NCBI GenBank assembly: GCA_041660045.1
Contig: JBAZXA010000004.1
Coordinates: 225,643-289,642, forward strand
Direction: 5' to 3'
DNA: 64,000 nt
Origin: WM-3-3 sp041660045
GTDB lineage: Bacteria > Pseudomonadota > Gammaproteobacteria > Methylococcales > Methylomonadaceae
The translations under genes and the position numbers were made by a program. A model generated the notes under the pieces. It did no database searches. It was given only the letters and a program-made list of their open reading frames with translations, and was not told the DNA's origin. Shown in pieces: positions 55,622-63,905 of this stretch; position 1 is the stretch's first letter; each line of letters begins with the position of its first letter.

Positions 55622-56245
55622 ATGAAACTTTACTACTCCCCTGGCACTTGTTCACTAGCCACACACATTGTGTTAAACGAAGCCGGTTATGCATATGAGT
55701 TGGTCAAGGTGGATTTAAAAACCAAAACCACTGAAAACGGTAACGATTTTACCTTGATCAACAGTAAATCCAGTGTGCCCGTACTGGAGCTGGACAATGG
55801 TGAAGTTATTACTGAAGTTGTGGCTATTGTTCAATACCTGGTCGACCAACAAGCTGAAACGCCACTTGCGCCTAAAGCAGGCACTTTAGAGCGCGCCCGC
55901 TTGCACGAATGGCTAAACTTTATAGCCACGGAAGTGCACAAAACATATTCCCCTATATTTCATGCTGCCCAAGTCGGCAACCAAGCGCGGGATTACTCTG
56001 TACAAAAACTCAAAGACGCATTCGATTTCGTCGCTGCCCGCCTAGAGGGCAAAGCCTTTTTAATGGGCACGCAATTTACCATTGCTGATGCTTATCTATA
56101 TACCACGCTAAGATGGCATAAAGGTATTAACTTTGATCTTTCCAATTGGCCGGTATTGCTTGATTATATGCAACGCATTGCGCTACGGCCTAAAGTTCAA
56201 GCTACCTTAATGGCGGAAGGCTTGCTGGATAAAAAAGCGGCATAA
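55622..56245 (+). CDS. gstA: Glutathione S-transferase (beta class, GstA-like)
   Basis: A 207-residue GST with an N-terminal thioredoxin fold (MKLYYSPGTCSLATHIVLNEAG, with the beta-class Cys10; SVPVLELDNGEVITE cis-Pro and glutathione-binding region) and a helical C-terminal domain. It conjugates or reduces electrophiles in the cytoplasm. Divergent from an HxlR regulator. Confidence 0.92.
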   Translation: MKLYYSPGTCSLATHIVLNEAGYAYELVKVDLKTKTTENGNDFTLINSKSSVPVLELDNGEVITEVVAIVQYLVDQQAETPLAPKAGTLERARLHEWLNFIATEVHKTYSPIFHAAQVGNQARDYSVQKLKDAFDFVAARLEGKAFLMGTQFTIADAYLYTTLRWHKGINFDLSNWPVLLDYMQRIALRPKVQATLMAEGLLDKKAA

Positions 56246-56841
56246 GTTGCCTAACTCGCCATTAGCGCTGACAATTAGTGCAGCCAGATTGGGTTTTCAC
56301 TAAACTTTTTAGGCCTGAAAAACTTTACCTAACTGTAACCGTTACACTGCGAATTACCCGCTTTGGGAAATTCGCAGTGCCAACCTGATCCGTTTAACAT
56401 CTTAGATAGCTAATCTAACCGTATGCAACAGCTCTGCCTTTAATGCTAAAAGCCAGCTTACCGGATTAAATTTAAAAAACGCCACAACTGTTCCAGATTA
56501 TTCAATACACTGGCAAACAGAAATAAGCGCCACAAACCAAACAGTAACTGGGGAATTAGCAGGTGCACTTGAAATCGTTTGATATTTTCTCATAACCCGG
56601 GCATAAAACGGCTAGCGGGCACGTAGCTCTTGTCTTGCGGCGCAAATGTAGACGTTTTATATGATTGAATAAATATAGCGTATGGGCTATGCTCCACCAG
56701 CATAATGTCCTACAAACATGACGGCCATTCCAATACCATCTTTCAAAAGCGCACCTCTGATGTGACACCAAAGCACGGCTTTAGGTGGCTAACGGATTTG
56801 CCAGGCAGCGCCCCCTAATTAAACCTACTCAAGAGGTAACC
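56246..56841. other. Leader region of the molybdenum storage operon
   Basis: A 596-bp stretch with no supported gene; the minus-strand frame 56556-56771 has no family and no RBS. It should contain the mosBA promoter. A ModE-type site was not recognised by eye. Confidence 0.4.
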
Positions 56842-57654
56842 ATGACCAACACAACTATGGGGCTAGAAGAGCTCCTCATGCAACGCTCCCTGACTGACGT
56901 GCAGCTGCAGGAAGCTGCCGAGGCTGCTGCAGATTTTCGGATTCTTCCTGATGCTGCTGTCATCAAAATAGGCGGGCAAAGCATCATCGACCGCGGACGA
57001 ACCGCCGTTTATCCCTTATTGGACGAGATTGTCGCTGTCCGCAAAACACACAAACTGCTTATCGGAACTGGTGCAGGCACCCGCGCCCGGCATTTGTACT
57101 CTATTGCCGCAGGGCTAAACCTACCAGCCGGCATACTCTCGCAGCTGGGCGCTTCGGTAGCCGACCAAAACGCGGCTATGTTAGGGCAATTACTTGCCAA
57201 GCACGGCATCTCTGCGGTTACCGATGCAGGTCTTTCCGCCGTACCGCTATATCTCGCTGAAGTACACGCCGTCATCTTTAGCGGCATGCCGCCCTATAAC
57301 CTTTGGATGCGCTCTTCCCCAGAAGGTGTGATTCCACCCTACCGCACCGATGCCGGCTGCTTCCTAGTCGCCGAGCAGTTCGGCTGCAAGGCTATGATTT
57401 ATGTCAAAGATGAAGACGGCCTCTATACCGCAAACCCTAAAACTTCAAAAGACGCTACCTTGATCCCAAAAATTACCGTTGACGAAATGAAGGCAAAAGG
57501 ATTGCACGACTCCATTCTTGAATTCCCGGTACTGGACTTGCTAAAAACCGCCCGCCACATCAACCAAGTACAAGTAATCAATGGCCTGATCCCAGGCAAT
57601 CTTACCCGCGCGCTCAACGGTGAGCATGTAGGCACCCTCATTACTGCGAATTGA
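56842..57654 (+). CDS. mosB: Molybdenum storage protein beta subunit
   Basis: A 270-residue protein, equal in length to Azotobacter MosB and highly similar throughout (LLMQRSLTDVQLQEAAEAAADFRILPDAAVIKIGGQS…). It has an amino-acid-kinase/UMP-kinase fold with the glycine-rich VIKIGGQS and GTGAGTRARH loops. MosA3B3 cages store many Mo or W atoms as polyoxometalate clusters in an ATP-dependent manner. ATG 56842 is preceded by AGAGG; an upstream in-frame ATG adds residues absent from the family. First gene of a pair. Confidence 0.95.
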   Translation: MTNTTMGLEELLMQRSLTDVQLQEAAEAAADFRILPDAAVIKIGGQSIIDRGRTAVYPLLDEIVAVRKTHKLLIGTGAGTRARHLYSIAAGLNLPAGILSQLGASVADQNAAMLGQLLAKHGISAVTDAGLSAVPLYLAEVHAVIFSGMPPYNLWMRSSPEGVIPPYRTDAGCFLVAEQFGCKAMIYVKDEDGLYTANPKTSKDATLIPKITVDEMKAKGLHDSILEFPVLDLLKTARHINQVQVINGLIPGNLTRALNGEHVGTLITAN

Positions 57655-57664
57655 GATTTATCCT

Positions 57665-58498
57665 ATGTCTGATACGACCCACACAATAAAACATGTTGCT
57701 TCTCCACTAGCTCGCCAAACCCTCTTGGACGGTGATCTCACCCGCCCAGTGGCTGGACGGCTCCCTATCCGCCTTTTGCCCTGGCTGCAAGTTGTTAAAA
57801 TCGGCGGCCGTTCAATTATGGACCGTGGCGCAGAGGCTATCCTGCCCATTGTTGATGAAATCCGCAAACTGTTACCCGAACACCGATTGTTAATCCTGAC
57901 TGGCGCCGGTATCCGTGCCCGTCATCTTTACGGTGTTGGCCTGGACCTCGGCTTGCCGGTCGGCTCACTGGCACCGCTAGCTGCAAGCGAGGCTGGCCAA
58001 AACGGCCATATATTAGCCTCAATGTTAGCGGCAGAAGGCGTTTCCTATATTGAACACCACACCATTGCCAGCCAGCTTGCCATACATTTGTCTGCCGCCC
58101 GCGCCCTAGTGGGTAGCGCCTTCCCGCCATACCACCACCACGAGTTTCCGATTTCCCGTATTCCTACCCATCGCGCCGACACTGGCGCATTCTTGCTTGC
58201 CGATGCGCTGGGGGCAGCAGGGCTTACTATCGTGGAAGATGTCGACGGCGTTTATAGCACAGACCCCAACGGCCCGGATAAAGCACAGGCACAGTTGCTT
58301 TCTGAAACGACTGCCGCCGACCTTGTTAAATTCACCGACACACTGCCATTCGACCGCGCACTCCCCGAAGTAATGTTAACAGCACGCCACCTTCAGCATG
58401 TGCGCGTAGTGAACGGCCTGGTGCCAGGCCGATTGACCGCAGCACTACGTGGCGAGAATGTCGGAACACTTATCCATACGCGTTCACCCGCTGTTTGA
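57665..58498 (+). CDS. mosA: Molybdenum storage protein alpha subunit
   Basis: A 277-residue protein very similar to Azotobacter MosA (RQTLLDGDLTRPVAGRLPIRLLPWLQVVKIGGRS…, FPPYHHHEFP with its three His residues lining the cage). A UMP-kinase-like fold that binds ATP and forms the cage with MosB. Starts 10 bp after mosB and is followed by a strong terminator. A Mo reserve is usually tied to nitrogenase or other Mo-enzyme demand; the Mo hydroxylase at 10-13 kb is one consumer in this window. Confidence 0.95.
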   Translation: MSDTTHTIKHVASPLARQTLLDGDLTRPVAGRLPIRLLPWLQVVKIGGRSIMDRGAEAILPIVDEIRKLLPEHRLLILTGAGIRARHLYGVGLDLGLPVGSLAPLAASEAGQNGHILASMLAAEGVSYIEHHTIASQLAIHLSAARALVGSAFPPYHHHEFPISRIPTHRADTGAFLLADALGAAGLTIVEDVDGVYSTDPNGPDKAQAQLLSETTAADLVKFTDTLPFDRALPEVMLTARHLQHVRVVNGLVPGRLTAALRGENVGTLIHTRSPAV

Positions 58499-58685
58499 TA
58501 GCAGACATGGAATGGGCTAGGATAAATAAATGGTTCCGACCTTGTACAGCACTTGCCAACATTCAGGTATAAAAGACAGCTGTTACTCTGCATCGGTTTT
58601 CAGCAGCTGAACTTAAGGGGCAAGCGGTAAAAATTAATACGATTTTTGCAATAGAACCAGAAAAGACAAGCTGACAGACTTATAT

Positions 58686-58721
58686 ATAAAAGCCGATAAT
58701 CTTTTAGTTATCGGCTTTTAT
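58686..58721. terminator. Strong hairpin terminator after mosA
   Basis: Perfect 14-bp arms (ATAAAAGCCGATAA and its complement) with an 8-nt loop. The A/T-rich outer stem makes it work in both directions, serving mosBA on the plus strand and the DUF4325 relic on the minus strand. Confidence 0.85.
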
Positions 58722-58739
58722 AACAAGCTTGCTTTGATA

Positions 58740-59014
58740 CTAAGCATGTTGATGATTGCGGTTTTTTGAATTATTGGATCTTTTTGCTGCTATAAGGCCA
58801 TCAATTGATGCTTTAATAGCATGACTTTCTTGGCTTTCTAATCTACGCCGAATTGCTGTCGCAATTGAACGAAAGACATCGTTTGAGCAGGGCTTGTTAT
58901 GCAATAATTTAACATTGTTAGAGAACCAATCAAGCCCATGTAGTTTAACCAATACAGCAAACAGCTCGTCGGCGTAAGATTCAGATATAGAAATAACATT
59001 AGTTAAGTCTATTA
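58740..59014 (-). pseudogene. DUF4325 (STAS-like) protein, 5'-truncated
   Basis: The minus-strand frame reads LIDLTNVISISESYADELFAVLVKLHGLDWF…SNDVFRSIATAIRRRLES, matching the second half of DUF4325 STAS-like proteins (IDF.GV..IS.SFADELF). The frame is cut at 59014 exactly where the palindromic GGGGTCAGA element begins, and no N-terminal half is found beyond it. The 70-codon frame from 58952 is only a fragment. Confidence 0.7.
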
Positions 59015-59092
59015 ATCGAAGGGGTCAGACTCGATTGATTGTCGATTACAGGTCCGTGGACTTTATTTTCAATCGTGTCTGACCCCTTCGAT
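59015..59092. repeat. Palindromic GGGGTCAGA element, complete copy
   Basis: 23-24-bp inverted arms (ATCGAAGGGGTCAGACTCGA… at 59015-59037 and its inverse at 59070-59092) with one mismatch and a spacer of about 32 bp. Related single arms occur at 1525, 2581, 24363, 26903-26921, 44350, 60613, 62611, 62681 and 62720. Looks like a small non-autonomous mobile repeat. Confidence 0.85.
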
Positions 59093-59132
59093 ACATTGAT
59101 TTGCTTGATTTGCAGTGGCTTCGAAAACATAC

Positions 59133-59157
59133 GTCGGAACCCGTAAACGGTTCCGAC
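59133..59157 (-). terminator. Hairpin after candidate immunity gene
   Basis: GTCGGAACC (59133-59141) and GGTTCCGAC (59149-59157) form a perfect 9-bp stem with a 7-nt loop immediately downstream of the minus-strand gene stop, followed on that strand by GTATGTTTTC. Confidence 0.65.
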
Positions 59158-59502
59158 TTACGGGTTATAATATTTTAAAATAAGAGATCGCATATAATTT
59201 ACAACGCTTAGTTCGTTTTCAAAGACCTTACCAATTAATATTTCTGGATCATCAGCCACGATACATGTGATATCGATATTCAGTTGATCGGAACTATGCA
59301 TATGATGAAGGTCATTTCCAGTTTTATCAGTATTTAGAAATGTAGGGTATAGATTATAAAAATTAGAAGTCCATACTCTAGCGCGGTAATTTTTTGGGAT
59401 ATCTAAAGACTCGAATACCTCAATACGAAAGGATAATTGAACATCGTTATTATGTCCCAAAAATTCATATGTAGACAAAAGTCGAAATAATTCGTTTTCC
59501 AA
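59158..59502 (-). CDS. Candidate immunity protein for the Rhs C-terminal toxin
   Basis: A 114-residue acidic protein (MENELFRLLSTYEFLGHNNDVQLSFRIEVFESLDIPKNYRARVW…) with no signal and mixed alpha/beta pattern. The family is not recognised. It is placed 36 bp downstream of an Rhs C-terminal gene on the same strand, the standard position of the cognate immunity gene. Function rests on position only. Confidence 0.6.
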   Translation of the reverse strand: MENELFRLLSTYEFLGHNNDVQLSFRIEVFESLDIPKNYRARVWTSNFYNLYPTFLNTDKTGNDLHHMHSSDQLNIDITCIVADDPEILIGKVFENELSVVNYMRSLILKYYNP

Positions 59503-59538
59503 TTTTGCTTTTCCTAATACTTGTTAACTAAAACCTGA

Positions 59539-60432
59539 TCATAATCCATGATTTCCGGGTACATGATCAACTTCTTGAGGACAAATATCAGCATCTAGAA
59601 TTCTAGTGATTTTAGTGATTTTAGTGATACCAAAGCCAGTTTTGCACTCGTACGTACATTGAACTTTTCCTTCTGGAATCCAAGGAAACTTACCTTTACC
59701 TAGCCCACCGGGACGCTGTATCTGTAACTGGCATTTTTTGGGCTTATCAGGCTCAGTTGGACACATATTTGAAATAGCATCTCCGATAACTGCCCCGATT
59801 ACCTCCCCATCAACCGCGCCTTGTGCAGCACCCATTGCAGCACCGGCGAGTGTACCACCACCCGGTAAGGCTAATGTCCCACCGGCACCGCCAGCTAAAC
59901 CACCAAGTATGCCCCCTATACCACCGCCAATAGTGCCACCTGTGGCAGCTCCTTCTGGTGTTAATCCATAAGAGTCAGTATAACTTAAGGGGTTATTTAG
60001 AACATAAGCATACGGATTCAACCCACCTTGCAGGCCAATCGGGTCGACACTGATATAACGCCCTGTGTTCGGATCATAATACCGATTCCAGTTGTAGTGC
60101 AAGCCGGTTTCAGCATCGTAGTACTGGCCGGGGAAGCGCAGGTTGATCTGAGTGGTCTGTCCGTTGCCGTCGGGGTCTGGGTTGGCGGGGTTGCTGCCGA
60201 AGGCGTCCTGCGGCCAGGCCCAGACCACGGTGCCGGCTTGGTTGCGGGCTGCGCGTGGGCTGTTTAAGGGGTCGGCCTGGAGATAGTAGGGCTGGTCTTG
60301 GCTGCCCGTGCTGTCGATGACGGTGAGCGGGATGTCCGCTTGCCAGAGATAGGATTTTTGTAGGGCGCCATTCGTGCAGGCTTCAGCCAGCAGGTGGCCG
60401 GCCTGGTCGTAAAAGAACAAGGTGGTGCTGCC
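59539..60432 (-). CDS. Rhs/YD-repeat protein C-terminal fragment with toxin tip
   Basis: The last about 297 residues of an Rhs protein: YD repeats (FFYDQAGHLLAEA…), the conserved Rhs core end (RFPGQYYDAETGLHYNWNRYYDPNTGRYISVDPIGLQGGLNPYAYVLNNP), then a glycine-zipper tip (GGTIGGGIGGILGGLAGGAGG…) and a Cys-containing tail ending EVDHVPGNHGL. The frame meets a stop just upstream of about 60432, so the body of the protein is missing. The fragment has no proper start and may be an orphan rhs-CT module or a decayed gene. Confidence 0.8.
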   Translation of the reverse strand, partial: GSTTLFFYDQAGHLLAEACTNGALQKSYLWQADIPLTVIDSTGSQDQPYYLQADPLNSPRAARNQAGTVVWAWPQDAFGSNPANPDPDGNGQTTQINLRFPGQYYDAETGLHYNWNRYYDPNTGRYISVDPIGLQGGLNPYAYVLNNPLSYTDSYGLTPEGAATGGTIGGGIGGILGGLAGGAGGTLALPGGGTLAGAAMGAAQGAVDGEVIGAVIGDAISNMCPTEPDKPKKCQLQIQRPGGLGKGKFPWIPEGKVQCTYECKTGFGITKITKITRILDADICPQEVDHVPGNHGL

Positions 60433-60539
60433 ATTGATTCAATGGATTTTGTTTGGCAGCACTAAAAGCATTACGCAATGTCTTTTAAGTTAAGTTAGTA
60501 ATAAGGCATCTTGATAAGTTTTAGCCGATCAATAAATCC

Positions 60540-60612
60540 CGTCTTTTAGCAACTGGTCCAAATAGCCAGCTGTCGGATACGTTGGCCTGTGGCCGCAAAA
60601 ATGGCGTTGAGC
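60540..60612 (-). pseudogene. Relic of a second iorB-like gene (3' end)
   Basis: The minus strand reads LNAIFAATGQRIRQLAIW then shifts frame by one base. It matches the C-terminus of the iorB-like gene at 10400-10480 both in protein and at the DNA level (CTTTTAGCAACTGG..C shared). It is cut on its 5' side at about 60612, where a GGGGTCAGA-family arm (60613-60638) begins. Confidence 0.7.
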
Positions 60613-60879
60613 TCAATCGAGAGCTGACCCCTTTGATAAATTATAGGTAAAGCTGTTTTAACCGAAGCAATAGCTATAAAATTGGCTTGTGTTTTAGGAT
60701 CGACAGCTGCCTTTTGGCTTACTAGAGAAACTAAATACCGGGAAAAATTGGAACGATTCGATGCCAATTATTAACATCTGTATGATTATTGATATTTTCG
60801 TGTATTGTTCTTAAGCATGTTACTGAATTGATATAATATTTTTTGTGTTAGAAGAACAATAAAAAAAATCGAGGCTTAT

Positions 60880-62055
60880 ATGAAACGAGAACCCGTTGAA
60901 GGCATCCAGCCTGAAATTTTTCGATGGGCAAGGCAAACGATTGGCTTGTCAATAGACGATGTTGCTCGAAAACTTAATCGTCCATCAGAAGAAATCGAAG
61001 CATGGGAATCGGGACAAGGCGCTCCAAGTTACACACAATTGGAAAAATTGGCTTATCAGGTCTATAAACGTCCTTTAGCAGTATTTTTTTTGCCGAAACC
61101 ACCTGACGAAATCACACCAGACCGAGAATTCAGAACCCTTCCTGAGTTTGATTTAGAAAGCTTATCGCCTGACACTTATATTCAAATTCGTCGGGCACAT
61201 GCTTATCAAATTGCTTTGGATGAGCTTTTCAACGGGAGGAATCCTGTTGAAAAGCCTATTTGGGAAAGCATTAGTCTTTCTCCTAATAAGCCCATTAACA
61301 AGCAGGCTATCAATATTCGAGAATTCCTTGGTATACGTATGGATCTGCAAATGTCCTGGTCAAGTGATGACGTTGCGTTAAAACAGTGGCGGCAAGCAAT
61401 TGAAGAGTCTGGGGTTTTTGTCTTTAAAAACAGCTTCAAGCAAAAGGATATTTCCGGTTTTTGCCTAAGGGACAAAAATCTGCCAATTATATACGTAAAC
61501 AATGGCACAACAAAGACACGCCAAATATTCAGTTTGTTACACGAATTAGCGCACTTGCTTATGAACATTAATGGGCTCAGTAAATTCGATACCCGGTATA
61601 TCGAAAAATTGCCAAGCAGTGAAAAAAAGATAGAGCAATTTTGTAATACTATTGCTGCCGAAACATTAATTCCAAGTGACGACTTTGTGCTGCAAACATC
61701 ACAATTGCCTCACAATGTTGAATCTGTATCTGATGAACGATTCTCTGAAATCGCAAACCGATACAGTGTAAGCAGAGAAGCCATTTTGCGGCGGTTTCTG
61801 GATCAAGGTCGTGCAAGTGATCATTTTTGCAAACAAAAAGCAAAATTCTGGGAAAATCAAAAGAAAACTGGTAGCGGTGGTGATTGGTATGCGTCTCAAA
61901 ATGTGTATTTGAGCCATCGCTTTTCTACTGAAGTTTTTAGCCAATATTATCGCAGTCAAATCAGTATGGAGCAGGCCTCAGACTTACTTGGAATAAAAGC
62001 TAAAAATTTTGCTGGCCTTGAGCATAAAGTATTACAAGGAGCTGCCATTGCATGA
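60880..62055 (+). CDS. XRE + ImmA/IrrE metallopeptidase-domain antitoxin
   Basis: A 391-residue protein with an N-terminal helix-turn-helix (residues 10-65, ARQTIGLSIDDVARKLNRPSEEIEAWESG) and a central ImmA/IrrE zinc-peptidase motif HELAHLL (near residues 228-234), with a downstream E-x-x-C-N-x-x-A-A-E for the third ligand. It overlaps the PIN gene by 4 bp. In this family arrangement it acts as a regulator/antitoxin for the DUF4411 toxin and autoregulates the pair. Confidence 0.9.
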   Translation: MKREPVEGIQPEIFRWARQTIGLSIDDVARKLNRPSEEIEAWESGQGAPSYTQLEKLAYQVYKRPLAVFFLPKPPDEITPDREFRTLPEFDLESLSPDTYIQIRRAHAYQIALDELFNGRNPVEKPIWESISLSPNKPINKQAINIREFLGIRMDLQMSWSSDDVALKQWRQAIEESGVFVFKNSFKQKDISGFCLRDKNLPIIYVNNGTTKTRQIFSLLHELAHLLMNINGLSKFDTRYIEKLPSSEKKIEQFCNTIAAETLIPSDDFVLQTSQLPHNVESVSDERFSEIANRYSVSREAILRRFLDQGRASDHFCKQKAKFWENQKKTGSGGDWYASQNVYLSHRFSTEVFSQYYRSQISMEQASDLLGIKAKNFAGLEHKVLQGAAIA

Positions 62056-62522
62056 TTTATGTCTTTGACACCAGCTCCCTAAGCAAGTTGAAACACTTTT
62101 ACCCCGGAGTATTTAAATCAGTATGGAATGGATTGGATGATCTGGTTAAACAAAAACAGCTTATTTCCACCAAAGAAGTATGGAAAGAAATGGAACGAGG
62201 TAATCCAGACCAATACACCAATGAATGGCTAAAAGGCCGCAACAAAATTTTTACTATCCCCAGTGCAGCAGAATTAAGGTTTGTTGCTGAAATTTTTAAA
62301 ATCGCCCATTTTCATGCGCTTATTGGCGAACAACAACGGCTAAAAGGAACGCCAGTGGCCGATCCGTTTGTGATTGCTTGCGCCAAAATCAATGAGGGAA
62401 CAGTTGTAACCGAAGAGCAATTTAAACCGAATGCCGCCAAAATACCAAACGTTTGCCAGCATTTCCAAATACCTTGCATTGATCTGGAAAAGTTTATGCA
62501 ACAACAGAGTTGGAGTTTCTAA
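62052..62522 (+). CDS. DUF4411 PIN-domain toxin
   Basis: A 156-residue PIN-fold protein. Acidic catalytic residues are seen as D6 in YVFDTSSLS, E in STKEVWKEM and D in PVADPFVIACAK. A predicted ribonuclease (VapC-like fold). Translationally coupled to the ImmA/IrrE gene. A methyltransferase gene start follows 2 bp after its stop, so the pair was once part of a restriction-modification operon. Confidence 0.9.
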   Translation: MIYVFDTSSLSKLKHFYPGVFKSVWNGLDDLVKQKQLISTKEVWKEMERGNPDQYTNEWLKGRNKIFTIPSAAELRFVAEIFKIAHFHALIGEQQRLKGTPVADPFVIACAKINEGTVVTEEQFKPNAAKIPNVCQHFQIPCIDLEKFMQQQSWSF

Positions 62523-62524
62523 TA

Positions 62525-62608
62525 ATGGTTAAAACCAAACTGGAATTAACCTGGATCGGTAAGGATAAAAGGCCGAAGCTAGAGCCGCGTATCTTATTAG
62601 AAAACCAA
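62525..62608 (+). pseudogene. Type III (Mod-like) DNA methyltransferase, 5' stub
   Basis: The first about 28 codons (MVKTKLELTWIGKDKRPKLEPRILLEN) match the highly conserved N-terminus of Mod-type adenine methyltransferases. After residue 28 the homology stops and a GGGGTCAAG repeat arm begins (62612). The target-recognition and catalytic DPPY regions are missing from the window. Starts 2 bp after the PIN toxin. Confidence 0.75.
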
Positions 62609-62760
62609 ATTTGGGGTCAAGTCTTTCAGCCATTCATATTCATGTCAGTTCTTATTGGCCTTTCGGCTGATAGTCGAATATCGAAGGGGTCAAATATCAA
62701 AATTCCAAATATCAAAGCATCAAAGGGGTCAGACTTCAATACTGCTACCTGAAATACAAT
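62609..62760. repeat. Cluster of GGGGTCA repeat arms
   Basis: Three GGGGTC words in one orientation (62612, 62685, 62726) with AT-rich spacers such as CAAATATCAAAATTCCAAAT. Nested or sequential insertions of the palindromic repeat into the methyltransferase gene are the simplest reading. Confidence 0.6.
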
Positions 62761-62898
62761 AATATGCTTAAATACAATAATATGCTTAAAAACATAGAGA
62801 TGCCTATATTTATGAAGGTTAAACTTTGAGTTGTTATAGGATAAAATTGAAATTCCTACACTTCAATATCCACCCAAAGCTTAACCGCTATCAATTTT

Positions 62899-63881
62899 AT
62901 GCGACTATCAGCCAACCCGCAAATCACCCGTTTCAAAAAAGCGTTCCTGCAAATCCAACAATTGCCTTTCAAGGATTTTTTTCCCACTGACGCCATTGCT
63001 GAAATTATCGCCCATACCCGAGGTAGGCGAGGCTCAGTCTTTACACCCTTAGTCACCCTCAAAACCTTTATATTCCAGGTTTTAAGTAACGGCGGCCCAT
63101 GCGCCAGGCGGTTAAAAACGTGGGGATGCGTCTGCACCAGCAAATGCCAAAAGCTTGGCTATGGCAAGATTACCGCGTTGTCTTACTTGACGGCACAACG
63201 CTCCTGATGCCGGATACCGCCGATAACCAGCGGGTTTTTCCGCAACAAAGCCATCAAAAACCCGGCTTAGGTTTTCCGATTGCCCGCTTAGTCGGGCTAG
63301 TTTCGTTAGCCGCGGGCACGGTGCTGGATTATCAGCTGGCGCCCTACCAAGGCAAAGGCAGCGGGGAGACCTCACTGTTTGCCCCATTAATGGGCTCACT
63401 GGCCCCCGGCGACCTGTTATTGGCTGACCGGTATTATTGCACGTTTGCCATCATTGCCTTGCTACAAGCGCAAGGTATCCCGGTCCTGATGCAAAACCAT
63501 GCACAAAAGAAAACCGATTTTCGGCGTGGTAAAAAGCTGGGCCAGCGCGACCACGTAGTGGCTTGGCAAAAGCCCAAGCGTAAACCGGTTTGGCTGTCTG
63601 GGCAGGCGTACGCCGAATTACCGCAAGAAATAGGGGTTCGGGAATTTGCGGTGGCAGGCCGGGTCTATATCACAACGTTGGCGGCAGATAAAACCTGCCC
63701 TAAACAAGAATTGGCGGCTTTATACCAAAGCCGCTGGAAAATTGAACTCGATTTCCGCACCTTGAAAACCCATAGGGGGATGGACATGTTACGCTGTAAA
63801 ACGGCGAAAATGGTGAAAAAAGAAATCGCAGTCAATTTACTGGCTTACAATTTAATCAGGGGCAATATGGCTCAAGCGTAA
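62899..63881 (+). pseudogene. IS4-family transposase with internal deletion and frame change
   Basis: The N-terminal part (62899-63100, MRLSANPQITRFKKAFLQIQQLP…GSVFTPLVTLKTFIFQVLSNGGPC) and C-terminal part (63099-63881, …VVLLDGTTLLMPDT, GDLLLADRYYC, Y-x2-R-x3-E-type YQSRWKIELDFRTLKT) are in different frames. The family normally has a further 40-60 residues between them, which are lost at about 63100. The DDE acidic residues survive (D in LLDGTT, D in LLADRYY, E in WKIELD), but the protein cannot be made as one chain. Confidence 0.8.
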
Positions 63882-63905
63882 GCGTACAACCCGACCGCGT
63901 TGATT

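Noticed and set aside
56785..56841. Longer N-terminus for MosB
   Set aside because: The extra 19 residues are absent from the known family and the AGAGG site is at the inner ATG.
56246..56841. ModE site or molybdenum-cofactor riboswitch upstream of mosB
   Set aside because: No paired TATA-type ModE arms or recognisable riboswitch core could be seen.
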